Positions 1 to 6,817 of a stretch of DNA of 27,630 nt are shown in pieces (position 1 is the stretch's first letter; each line of letters begins with the position of its first letter). Location: assembly GCA_040377825.1 (NCBI GenBank), contig JBEINZ010000012.1, positions 1 to 27,630 on the forward strand, in the 5' to 3' direction. The translations under genes and the position numbers were made by a program. The notes under the pieces were generated by a model. That model worked only from the letters and a program-made list of their open reading frames with translations. It did no database searches and was not told the origin of the DNA. The DNA comes from JBEINZ01 sp040377825 (GTDB lineage: Bacteria > Pseudomonadota > Alphaproteobacteria > Rhizobiales > Ancalomicrobiaceae).

Positions 1-125
1 ATCTGGCTTAAACCGAGACTATTTAATCAACACTGCAATACATCTGATGTCTATAGGCATCCAAGATCAATCGATGAATTTGATCTATAATGCTCTCAAT
101 GAAGACAGAGCCACGGCTTAGTTTG

Positions 126-590
126 TCAGGCTGCCGATCCTATCAGATCCTCGACCACTGCTTGCCGCTCCGCATCGCTAAAAGCCAAAAAATGTACAAA
201 GGCGGCAATACGCTGAGAACGGTTCGGTACCAATGGGCGGCCTCGACGTCGCCCTCGGGCGTCTATTTCGCCAACCCACGCCGCCCGAGGCTCGCCGGAT
301 GGTCCATGCGCGGCCATGACAACGACGACGTTGGAGAGACTTTCGAGGGTATCTTCTGGCACGGCGGAGAACAGGTATCGGCGGCCAGAAACACCTTTCC
401 AATACCGAAATCGTTCGGCAAGTCCGAGGGCGCGCGCTGTTTCCGGGCTACCGGCATCGTCTAGGGCATTTCCCGATCGGATGGACTCATCCGATCGATA
501 AGGAACTGCTCCAGATTCTTGAACTTGAGCTGTTCCTTTTCGTTCGGATCGCTTCGATCCGAATGGTACAGGCTCTAGAGGGGAGTCCAT
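126..590 (-). CDS. Small uncharacterised protein with a repeat-encoded N-terminal segment
   Basis: I do not recognise a named family. The start chosen is the ATG at 590, which has a good Shine-Dalgarno GGAGG five bases upstream (595-599); a GTG at 602 is also in frame. This gives 154 aa. Residues from about 5 to 44 are encoded by a compound palindromic repeat (460-579). The natural-looking part of the protein begins after it, with a segment containing RYWKGVSGRRYLFSAV, a hydrophobic VVVVMA strand and a C-terminal stretch FVHFLAFSDAERQAVVEDL. No ATG, GTG or TTG lies between the repeat and that segment, so translation probably passes through the repeat. The gene stands alone, with a LexA-like box over a possible promoter at 736-769. 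It could be a small stress-related gene or a decayed one. There are no transmembrane segments. Existence as a gene is moderately supported; function is unknown. Confidence 0.5.
   Translation of the reverse strand: MDSPLEPVPFGSKRSERKGTAQVQESGAVPYRSDESIRSGNALDDAGSPETARALGLAERFRYWKGVSGRRYLFSAVPEDTLESLSNVVVVMAAHGPSGEPRAAWVGEIDARGRRRGRPLVPNRSQRIAAFVHFLAFSDAERQAVVEDLIGSAA
460..579. repeat. Compound palindromic repeat element (REP/BIME- or MITE-like), long copy
   Basis: The element starts with TCTAGG and ends with TCTAGA. It contains three nested inverted repeats. The first has perfect 10-bp arms CGATCGGATG (474-483) and CATCCGATCG (488-497). The second has 12-bp arms with one mismatch (about 500-511 and 527-538). 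The third has perfect 9-bp arms TTCGGATCG (543-551) and CGATCCGAA (555-563). The first 53 bp recur at 861-913. It lies inside the 5' end of the small minus-strand gene, in frame. Copy number elsewhere in the genome is unknown. Confidence 0.75.
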
Positions 591-735
591 GCAGTCCTCC
601 ACGGCTCCTGATCACGCCGACTTTGGACGACGGTCGTCCCTAGACGCGAACCTGATCGACTGAGATGACTTCAAATGAGACCAACGCGAAGAACTGAAAC
701 GCACGCTTTTCACTCCCGTTGCTGGTTTAGGGGTG

Positions 736-769
736 GAACAAATGTAGAACTAGATCCTCGCTTTTACAA
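736..769 (-). promoter_or_regulatory. Candidate LexA-controlled promoter
   Basis: On the minus strand, GTTCTACATTTGTTC (750-736) matches the alphaproteobacterial LexA box GTTC-N7-GTTC exactly. It overlaps a possible -10 TACATT (746-741), which is 17 bp from a possible -35 TTGTAA (769-764). The box would cover the -10 and transcription start. The likely target is the small minus-strand gene starting at 590, with a leader of about 145 nt. The eight fixed bases could match about once by chance in a window of this size, so the promoter overlap is the main support. Confidence 0.4.
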
Positions 770-860
770 GCGAATCAGAACACTTTCATAAAGTGCAATG
801 TATCTTGTCGTATGGCTTGCTCTGATCACGATCATCTGATGCGACAAATCGCCACATCGC

Positions 861-913
861 TCTAGAGCGTTTCCCGATCGGATCGAATCATCCGATCGTT
901 AAGGAATTGCTCC
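861..913. repeat. Second, shorter copy of the palindromic repeat
   Basis: This 53-bp stretch matches 460-512 closely: TCTAGAGCGTTTCCCG, then inverted arms CGATCGGAT (875-883) and ATCCGATCG (890-898), then AAGGAATTGCTCC. After 913 the similarity to the long copy stops. It lies in the gene-free interval between the small gene and the end of plsC, in the same orientation as the long copy. Confidence 0.7.
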
Positions 914-970
914 GAACGGAACGGCCTCCAGCGTCGCAAGCCTCCGCGAACGGTGCAATCCTTGGCGGTT

Positions 971-1690
971 CTAACGAGCTTCCGCTACGAGACGCGCAGT
1001 CGCGCCCTCCACTTCGGATTGAAGTCGGGTCATGAAGTCGCTCATGGAAAGTCCTGATTGGATTGGCGGCAGGATCTCGATGATCAACGTACCCGGTTTA
1101 CGCAGAAAGCCATGCCTTGGCCAAAACAGCCCAGAATTGAGGGCGACCGGGACCACCGTCTGCCCGGTATCGCGATAAAGAAATGCAACGCCGATCTTGT
1201 AGGCAGGCTCTGAATCTGGCGCTTGGCGGGTGCCTTCCGGGTAGATCACGATGGAACGACCCTTCGCCATCTCGTCTTTCGCCCGCACACTCATCGTCTT
1301 GAGGGCTTCTCGGCCGGCCTTGCGGTCGATCGGAATCATGCCGAGCCGACGCGCGTACCATCCAAATACGGGAATCCGCATAAGCTCCTGCTTCAGGATG
1401 TAGGCTGGGTCGTGAAATAAGTGCAGCGCGGCAAGAGTTTCAAAAGTCGACTGGTGTTTAGACGCGACAATGCAGCCGCCAGCCGGCAAGTTCTCTAACC
1501 CACGCACGACGACCTTCACGCCTGCGAGCGTCGCCAAAAGCCCAACATTGAGCCGCGACCACAGCCGTACCAATCGCCACAATACCGGCCTTGGGAGCAG
1601 GAAAGCGGGCAGGAGAGCGATCATCCAAACGATCATGTTGAGATAGAACGCGATATTGAAGGCGAGGGATCTTAGGAGAATCATAGGCAT
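971..1690 (-). CDS. plsC: 1-acyl-sn-glycerol-3-phosphate acyltransferase
   Basis: This enzyme transfers an acyl chain to the sn-2 position of lysophosphatidate, making phosphatidic acid for phospholipid synthesis at the inner membrane. The 239-aa protein has a hydrophobic N-terminus (about residues 10-32), then the catalytic block KHQSTFE with His79 and Glu84. The acidic partner is Glu rather than Asp, a variant common in proteobacterial PlsC. GMIPIDR (117-123) and YPEGTR (150-155) are the other conserved acyltransferase blocks. Length is normal. The start at 1690 is 9 bp from the ydcF stop, so it is probably the last gene of the ftsE-ftsX-ydcF-plsC operon; a second ATG at 1684 is possible. 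Confidence 0.9.
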   Translation of the reverse strand: MPMILLRSLAFNIAFYLNMIVWMIALLPAFLLPRPVLWRLVRLWSRLNVGLLATLAGVKVVVRGLENLPAGGCIVASKHQSTFETLAALHLFHDPAYILKQELMRIPVFGWYARRLGMIPIDRKAGREALKTMSVRAKDEMAKGRSIVIYPEGTRQAPDSEPAYKIGVAFLYRDTGQTVVPVALNSGLFWPRHGFLRKPGTLIIEILPPIQSGLSMSDFMTRLQSEVEGATARLVAEAR

Positions 1691-1699
1691 CCGAACTGC

Positions 1700-2461
1700 T
1701 CAAAGGACAGACCGCGGGTAAAACGGATCGAGGCCCTTAACGGTGAGGCGCAAGCGAGCGAGGATATACTTTACGTACTCGGCGAGGAGAAGCTTCGCGG
1801 TCATGGGCCGATGATACCAGCTTCCGATTTCAAGATCCGACCGTTTGACCGGCGCGGGAACGAGTACGACGCCGGGAATGGCTGCGGCGACCTCGGAAAG
1901 CGCGCGTGGCATATGATATGCGCTGGTCACAAGGAGAACCGAGCGGAAGCCGTTGGCCTTCACCCAATCGGCAGTTTCCGCAGCATTTCCGATTGTCGTC
2001 TCGGCCTTATGATCGATGTCGACACAGCAACCGAAGAGGTTCGGCCGAGCTTCGGTCGCCTTCCGGATGTCTTCGCTCGTTGTTGAGGGATGCACACCGG
2101 AAATAAGCAACCGGCGCGCCCGACCAGACTCAAGTAAATCAACACCCCACTGCACCCGATCACGCCCCCCCGTCAAAACCACAATCCCGTCCGCTTTGGT
2201 GACTATCCGATCATCAAAGGAGGTGACGACGGTAACAAAGCGCAGGAAGCCTCCTATGAGGAATGCCACGGCCATCGCGCCACCGATCAAGCCGAAGCGC
2301 GCCGCTCGAATCAGCCAATTCGAGCGCGTCCAGCTGATTGCCGCGGCCGTCTGCGGTCGCGGCGAAGCATGCCGCATTGCGATGCTAGGACCGTTAGATC
2401 GGTTGGTCTTGCTAGGCCGAAAACCGCGAAACTGCATGTCATGGCGCCAAAAACGGATCAT
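1700..2461 (-). CDS. YdcF family (DUF218) membrane-anchored protein
   Basis: The protein has 253 aa. A charged cytoplasmic N-terminus of about 50 residues is followed by a transmembrane segment (about 55-80) and a DUF218 domain. That domain shows DGIVVLTGG (91-99), the central SGVHPSTT region (121-128) and TSAYHMPRA (179-187). DUF218 proteins such as SanA and YdcF are linked to envelope integrity or nucleotide binding, but the substrate is not settled. It starts 7 bp after the ftsX stop and runs into plsC. This placement suggests an envelope role alongside FtsEX. The exact start is uncertain; in-frame ATGs also occur at codons 9 and 29. Confidence 0.85.
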   Translation of the reverse strand: MIRFWRHDMQFRGFRPSKTNRSNGPSIAMRHASPRPQTAAAISWTRSNWLIRAARFGLIGGAMAVAFLIGGFLRFVTVVTSFDDRIVTKADGIVVLTGGRDRVQWGVDLLESGRARRLLISGVHPSTTSEDIRKATEARPNLFGCCVDIDHKAETTIGNAAETADWVKANGFRSVLLVTSAYHMPRALSEVAAAIPGVVLVPAPVKRSDLEIGSWYHRPMTAKLLLAEYVKYILARLRLTVKGLDPFYPRSVL

Positions 2462-2468
2462 GGACTGC

Positions 2469-3758
2469 TCAATCGACCTGCGAAAGATAGCCTCGGACGG
2501 TCAGCCGCGATGTCGCGGCAGTTAAGCTCGCGACCAATACAATGATAGCAATGATCCCAAAATAGCCAGTCAAGCCAATCGAAAACCCACCAAATAGAGC
2601 TTGCGCCTGATCACTGACGGCATTGGCTTGGGCACCTCGTGTCACCCAATCAGCCACTGCGAAGCTGATCATGGCCGCGACACCGCCTCCAATGCCACCT
2701 TTCAGTCCGAGAATGAGAAAGTGTCTTTGGAATTCACGCGCAATGAATGCGTCCTCGGCGCCTACGAAATGCAGAACTTCTATCACATCACGGTTTCCTG
2801 CCATTGCGGCGCGCGTGGCAAACACGACCGAAAGCGCCATGGCGACAAGCACGAGCACCAGAACGGCAAAGCCCGCGAATACCATGGCGCTGGCCATGGT
2901 CCTCAGGCGCTGCGACCAAATGCTGTGATCGTCGAGTACGGCGCCACGGACTTCGGTTGACAATCTTTGACGCAATCCGCGCATATCCGCCGATGCAGGG
3001 TCGGAGAGTTCCAAAACGACAAGTCGCGGCAGCGGAAGCCCGGAGAGGTCCAGGCCCGCACCCAGCCATGGCTCGAGAAGCCGAGCGCTTTCGCGATCGG
3101 AAACAAGCCGAACAGCGGCGACGCCGCTTGTCTCCCGCGCGATTGACATCGCCCGCTGCAAAGTGGGCTCCATTGCGACACCATCAACCGGCTTAACCTG
3201 GATTGTTACCTCCCTGGATACGTCGAGCTGCCAATCGCGCGCTGCGCTGTCGATCAGTGTCAATACGCCGAAGGATAAACAGGCCAGGAATCCCATGATC
3301 GCCACGACCAAAATAAGGGCCCGTCCGGCAACCGATTGTGGCGGGACGACCGGCGCGGAGGCAGGGCTTTTGCCGCGACGAATGACCCCTTTGGTTTGAC
3401 CAGGAGGCTTTACCTTGGTTGTTGCCGAGGATGCGTTCTGACTTTGCGGTCTTGCCGCTATCTGCTTTTCCGCCGGTTTCGGAGCAGATTGCCCGCGTCC
3501 GTTGGTTTTCGGTTCCGCAGGCCGCGAGGCAGTCGGTTGTCTCGGTTCGGGGCCCGCATTGTCGCCGGCCGGGCGATAAGTCTGATCCGGCCGATTTGGC
3601 CGAACGACACTGTTCGTCGCATTCGGCTCTGGTGGTGCCCCGGTCAGCGGCCCGTGCAGGGGTGCAATTCTCGGACGCGAGCCAGACTCTCCGGGGCGAG
3701 GACCTTGCGGGGGGCGGTTTGAGCCGCCTGCGCTCCTGCGCTCGACCATCGCTCTCAC
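2469..3758 (-). CDS. ftsX: Cell division protein FtsX with a long Pro-rich N-terminal extension
   Basis: FtsX is the membrane partner of the ATPase FtsE and controls peptidoglycan hydrolysis at the division septum. The 429-aa product is long for the family (usually about 300). Residues 1-143 are a low-complexity cytoplasmic extension rich in Pro, Arg, Gly and Gln. TM1 follows (about 147-169), then the periplasmic domain beginning LDVSREVTIQV and three C-terminal transmembrane segments with FtsX/MacB-like permease character. The GTG start at 3758 overlaps the ftsE TGA stop as GTGA, indicating translational coupling; an ATG three codons later (3749) is the alternative. The extended N-terminus may bind FtsE or another cytoplasmic partner, which is inference. 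Confidence 0.9.
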   Translation of the reverse strand: MRAMVERRSAGGSNRPPQGPRPGESGSRPRIAPLHGPLTGAPPEPNATNSVVRPNRPDQTYRPAGDNAGPEPRQPTASRPAEPKTNGRGQSAPKPAEKQIAARPQSQNASSATTKVKPPGQTKGVIRRGKSPASAPVVPPQSVAGRALILVVAIMGFLACLSFGVLTLIDSAARDWQLDVSREVTIQVKPVDGVAMEPTLQRAMSIARETSGVAAVRLVSDRESARLLEPWLGAGLDLSGLPLPRLVVLELSDPASADMRGLRQRLSTEVRGAVLDDHSIWSQRLRTMASAMVFAGFAVLVLVLVAMALSVVFATRAAMAGNRDVIEVLHFVGAEDAFIAREFQRHFLILGLKGGIGGGVAAMISFAVADWVTRGAQANAVSDQAQALFGGFSIGLTGYFGIIAIIVLVASLTAATSRLTVRGYLSQVD

Positions 3759-4414
3759 CCGTCCATATGAACACGCCCGTCCGACAGGACAAGCCGACGA
3801 GCGTCGAACTGTTCCATGAGGGTAAGGTCGTGCGTCGCGATAACGACCGACGTACCGAGCCGGTTCAATTCAACGAACAGCCGAATCAGGCGGCGAGCCA
3901 GTGGCGGATCAACGTTTCCGGTCGGCTCATCGGCAAGCAGGATTTCAGGCTTCGTGATGAGAGCCCTGGCAATTGCGGCCCGCTGCTTCTCCCCACCTGA
4001 AAGGACCGGTGGCAGAACATGCATGCGCTCGCCCAAACCCACCCAGTTTAACAAATCAATCACGTCACTGCGAAACTCCGCCTCTTCGCGTCCCAATACC
4101 CGTAGCGGCAACGCGACGTTTTCATAAGTCGTCAGATGATCGAGCAGCCGGAAATCTTGGAATACCACCCCAATGCGGCGCTGGAGCGCGGGAAGCTCCG
4201 CTCTGTTAACGCGTGACGTATCACGTCCAAAGACCGAAATGAGGCCACGAGTCGGCTTAATATTCAAAAACAGCAGCCTTAAGAGGCTCGTTTTCCCCGC
4301 GCCTGAGGGGCCTGTCAGGAACTGGAACGTCCGCGGTCCGATCTCAAAAGTGAGATCCTTCAGCACCTCCGGGCCCATCCCGTAGCGTAGACCGACGTTC
4401 TCGAATTTGATCAC
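3755..4414 (-). CDS. ftsE: Cell division ATP-binding protein FtsE
   Basis: This is the ABC ATPase of the FtsEX septal complex. The chosen start is the GTG at 4414 (MIKFENVGLRYG), giving 219 aa, the usual FtsE length. The open frame extends upstream to 4498, but that part has no family similarity, and an AAGGGA sequence precedes the GTG. Motifs are Walker A GPSGAGKT (35-42), Q-loop Gln86 in VVFQDFRLL, signature LSGGE (138-142), Walker B ILLADE (158-163) and switch His195. Its stop overlaps the ftsX start. It is the first gene of the ftsE-ftsX-ydcF-plsC operon, divergent from the MJ0042 zinc-finger gene. Confidence 0.93.
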   Translation of the reverse strand: MIKFENVGLRYGMGPEVLKDLTFEIGPRTFQFLTGPSGAGKTSLLRLLFLNIKPTRGLISVFGRDTSRVNRAELPALQRRIGVVFQDFRLLDHLTTYENVALPLRVLGREEAEFRSDVIDLLNWVGLGERMHVLPPVLSGGEKQRAAIARALITKPEILLADEPTGNVDPPLARRLIRLFVELNRLGTSVVIATHDLTLMEQFDARRLVLSDGRVHMDG

Positions 4415-4734
4415 GCGGCGCCGTTCCCTTCGACGAATGCAAGGCGTGTCGAAACACCCGAGCGGACCAGCTGAGTCTAGTCGATCCGGCACGGCCATGC
4501 TACCGCGCTGGTCACCCGTTCGATCCTATGTTCGACAGACACCCGTGTACCATCCGAATCAGAAGTCGTTGCCGCATCTGGAAAATCAAGGCGTCTAGTG
4601 GTGTGGGTGACAGCGCAGTTCTCGCGCCCATGCAACTAAACGCGCTTGTGCATCTGACTTTAGCGAAAATGCAGGAGATTTTGTGCATTGCTGGAATCAA
4701 GCAAACGTAGCGAGCGAGAACAGCGCACAAAACG
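4415..4734. other. Divergent intergenic region between ftsE and the zinc-ribbon gene
   Basis: The 320 bp lie between the starts of two divergent transcription units and must contain both promoters, but I see no clear -35/-10 pair. An 8-bp sequence TTGTGCAT occurs twice in the same orientation (4646-4653 and 4681-4688), 35 bp apart, upstream of the zinc-ribbon gene. Short open frames here lack family features and look spurious. Confidence 0.4.
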
Positions 4735-5697
4735 ATGCGAGCGACCTGTCCGAATTGCGATACAGTTTATTTGGTTTCAGATGACCAAATCGGCGAGGTC
4801 GGCCGTAGGGTCCGCTGCGCGCGATGCGGCGAGAACTGGCGCGTGTTCGCGGCACTCTCGGAGGATGATCTTTTCAATGAAGACAAAACGCCTCTTGAAA
4901 ATGCGTCACGTCGTTTGGCCGGGTCCGATCTTGTTGCACGTCAGGACTTCGACATTGCCGGGTTAACTGTCGCAGATGCCGAAGAGCAAATGGAACAGGA
5001 AGCAAAAACCACTGATTCCTTGATCGAACCTTTCAATCCGACCTCGCCGGCATCACAACTAAGCACTGCCACGGCAAAAGCAACTGCGAGCGCATCGTTC
5101 TCACTTGGGACCGACGGTGCTGAGAAAGGCGTGATTTCTAAGTCTGTCGATGTTGAGAGCGTAGCGCGCAAACCGAAGTTGAGAGCCGTCAAATCGCGTC
5201 GACGGCTGTTCGATAAGCCGCTTACGTTGTTTTGGGTCACGGCCTCTCGGATTCAGCCCTTCACAGGGATCGCGGTGTTCCTAGCCGCGATCGCGCTTCC
5301 CGTGGTCGCGGTCATCGCTCGGGCGTCGGTTGTCGATGCCGTTCCGAACCTCGCCGGCTTTTATCAGGCGATCGGACTCGAGGTGAATCTACGCGGGCTT
5401 AAGTTCTCTCAGATCACGACGCTACGCGAACTTGAAAACGGACAGCAGGTGTTGGTCATCGAAGGCGTCATCACCAATGTCAGCAACCGGCAACGCCCTG
5501 TGCCGACCGTTAGATTGTCCTTGCGCGGGGACGATGCACAAGAAATGTACGCTTGGTCGGTCGATCCTAAAGCACAATGGCTCGCCCCTGATGCTAATGT
5601 TCGGTTCCGCACTCGTCTTGCGGCCCCTCCCGAAGAGGCGCGCGAGGTGCAGGTAAGGTTCATCGAACGCAGGAGCCGGCAGGCAGCAAATCCATGA
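4735..5697 (+). CDS. MJ0042-type zinc-ribbon membrane protein
   Basis: The 320-aa protein begins with a zinc ribbon of the MJ0042 type: Cys5-Pro-Asn-Cys8 and Cys28-Ala-Arg-Cys31. A linker rich in Ala, Ser and Thr follows. Basic residues (KSRRR, about 153-157) precede one transmembrane segment (about 177-199). The C-terminal region (about 215-312) resembles the extracytoplasmic DUF3426-like domain, with VIEGVITNVSNRQRPVP. The layout predicts a cytoplasmic zinc ribbon and a periplasmic beta-rich domain. Function is unknown. It is divergent from ftsE, an arrangement seen in other alphaproteobacteria, and its stop overlaps the hpt start by 4 bp. Confidence 0.85.
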   Translation: MRATCPNCDTVYLVSDDQIGEVGRRVRCARCGENWRVFAALSEDDLFNEDKTPLENASRRLAGSDLVARQDFDIAGLTVADAEEQMEQEAKTTDSLIEPFNPTSPASQLSTATAKATASASFSLGTDGAEKGVISKSVDVESVARKPKLRAVKSRRRLFDKPLTLFWVTASRIQPFTGIAVFLAAIALPVVAVIARASVVDAVPNLAGFYQAIGLEVNLRGLKFSQITTLRELENGQQVLVIEGVITNVSNRQRPVPTVRLSLRGDDAQEMYAWSVDPKAQWLAPDANVRFRTRLAAPPEEAREVQVRFIERRSRQAANP

Positions 5698-6233
5698 GCG
5701 ATCCCAATATACAGGTGCTTTATCCGGCCGAGATCATCGCGCGACGCAATGCCGAACTCGCCTCTGAAATCCGAGCGGCCGGTTTCACTGACAACGTGGT
5801 TGTCGTCGCCATCCTGAAGGGCAGCTTTGTGTTTGCCGCCGATCTGATCAGGGCCCTCCATTTTGCGGGAATCTCGCCAGAGGTCGATTTCATGTCGCTT
5901 TCCAGCTATCGGGCGGGAACGACGTCGTCGGGAACGGTGACCGTCATCCGCGACATCGAGACAGTTGTCGCAGGACGCAACATCCTGATTGTGGATGATA
6001 TTCTCGAGTCCGGTCGAACGCTCGCCTATGCAAGGCGAACCATCGAGGAACGAGGGGCGGCACGTGTTGCGGTGGCCGTGCTCTTGGAAAAACCTGGCAA
6101 ACGCGCCGCGGTGATTGATGCGGAGTTCGTTGGTTTCATATGTCCCGATAAGTTCGTGGTTGGCTACGGAATGGATGCTGCCCATGCCTTCCGCGAACTG
6201 CCGTTCATCGGCTATATTACGGAAGACGAGTAA
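5694..6233 (+). CDS. hpt: Hypoxanthine phosphoribosyltransferase
   Basis: The enzyme salvages hypoxanthine and guanine by transferring phosphoribose from PRPP. The 179-aa protein has the type I phosphoribosyltransferase fold signatures: VAILKGSFVFAADLIRAL (39-55), the flexible-loop SSYRAGT (70-76), the PRPP-binding LIVDDILESGRTL (98-110) and the purine-binding C-terminus DKFVVGYGMD. Length fits the family. The ATG overlaps the previous gene's stop as ATGA, so the two are probably co-translated. Confidence 0.93.
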   Translation: MSDPNIQVLYPAEIIARRNAELASEIRAAGFTDNVVVVAILKGSFVFAADLIRALHFAGISPEVDFMSLSSYRAGTTSSGTVTVIRDIETVVAGRNILIVDDILESGRTLAYARRTIEERGAARVAVAVLLEKPGKRAAVIDAEFVGFICPDKFVVGYGMDAAHAFRELPFIGYITEDE

Positions 6234-6385
6234 GGGGCTCTGCTCCAGCTTATTCATATTTGAATATGCAACGCTTGTTTCCGTTCCGTTTGATGTATCG
6301 ACTGGGTTGAACGGTGCGCTAAATCTGACTTTGGTTTAGATCTAGAATTTGATATTAGACCGAACCTGAAATGACGGAGAGATTT

Positions 6386-6775
6386 ATGGCGCGAATTCTT
6401 CTCGTGGAGGATGACGATTCGGTTCGCGCCTTTGTCAAACGTGCGCTTGAAATGGATGGCCATGCCATCTCAACGGCGGAAGATGGATCGGTCGCCCTTG
6501 AGACGCTTCATCGCGAAGCGGGAGAATTCGACCTCATCGTTTCCGACATAAAGATGCCGGTCATGGACGGTATTGCTTTGGCGCTTAATTCCGCCCGGGA
6601 TTTCCCGGCGCTTCCGATCCTCTTAATGACCGGCTATGCGGATCAAAGGGAGCGGGCACACGGGCTCGATCAACTCGTCCGTGACGTTGTGCTAAAGCCG
6701 TTCACGCTGGTCGAAATCCGCACCGCCGTGAAGCGGTCGCTAGATCCGTCGGATCCGTCTCGCATGGCAAGCTAA
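6386..6775 (+). CDS. cpdR: CpdR-like single-domain response regulator
   Basis: CpdR is a receiver-only protein that, when unphosphorylated, directs ClpXP to degrade cell-cycle proteins such as CtrA; the CckA-ChpT relay phosphorylates it. The chosen ATG at 6386 has GGAGA at 6376-6380 and gives 129 aa starting MARILLVEDDD, as in CpdR; an upstream in-frame ATG at 6371 is less likely. Receiver residues are Asp10/Asp11, phosphoacceptor Asp54 in VSDIKMP, Thr82 in LMTGYADQRERA and Lys104 in LKPF. The MTGYADQRERA stretch is characteristic of CpdR orthologues. No output domain is present. It converges on the TIGR02302 gene. Confidence 0.85.
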   Translation: MARILLVEDDDSVRAFVKRALEMDGHAISTAEDGSVALETLHREAGEFDLIVSDIKMPVMDGIALALNSARDFPALPILLMTGYADQRERAHGLDQLVRDVVLKPFTLVEIRTAVKRSLDPSDPSRMAS

Positions 6776-6817
6776 GCGCGGTATCGGCGGGCTCGATCGA
6801 ATTGGTTCCACGAATTG

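Larger units (their letters stand above)
603..970. other. Gene-free interval
   Basis: No convincing coding region is seen on either strand. It holds the LexA-like promoter region (736-769) and the short repeat copy (861-913). A small imperfect inverted repeat around CACTTT/AAAGTG lies near 780-797. Nothing else is recognisable. Confidence 0.5.

Noticed and set aside
90..464. Plus-strand ORF of 124 aa opposite the small gene
   Set aside because: No family features and no ribosome binding site; the opposite strand has a better start and a more protein-like sequence.
1435..1465. PlsC catalytic motif with Glu instead of Asp (HX4E)
   Set aside because: KHQSxxE is common in proteobacterial PlsC, so it is not unusual.
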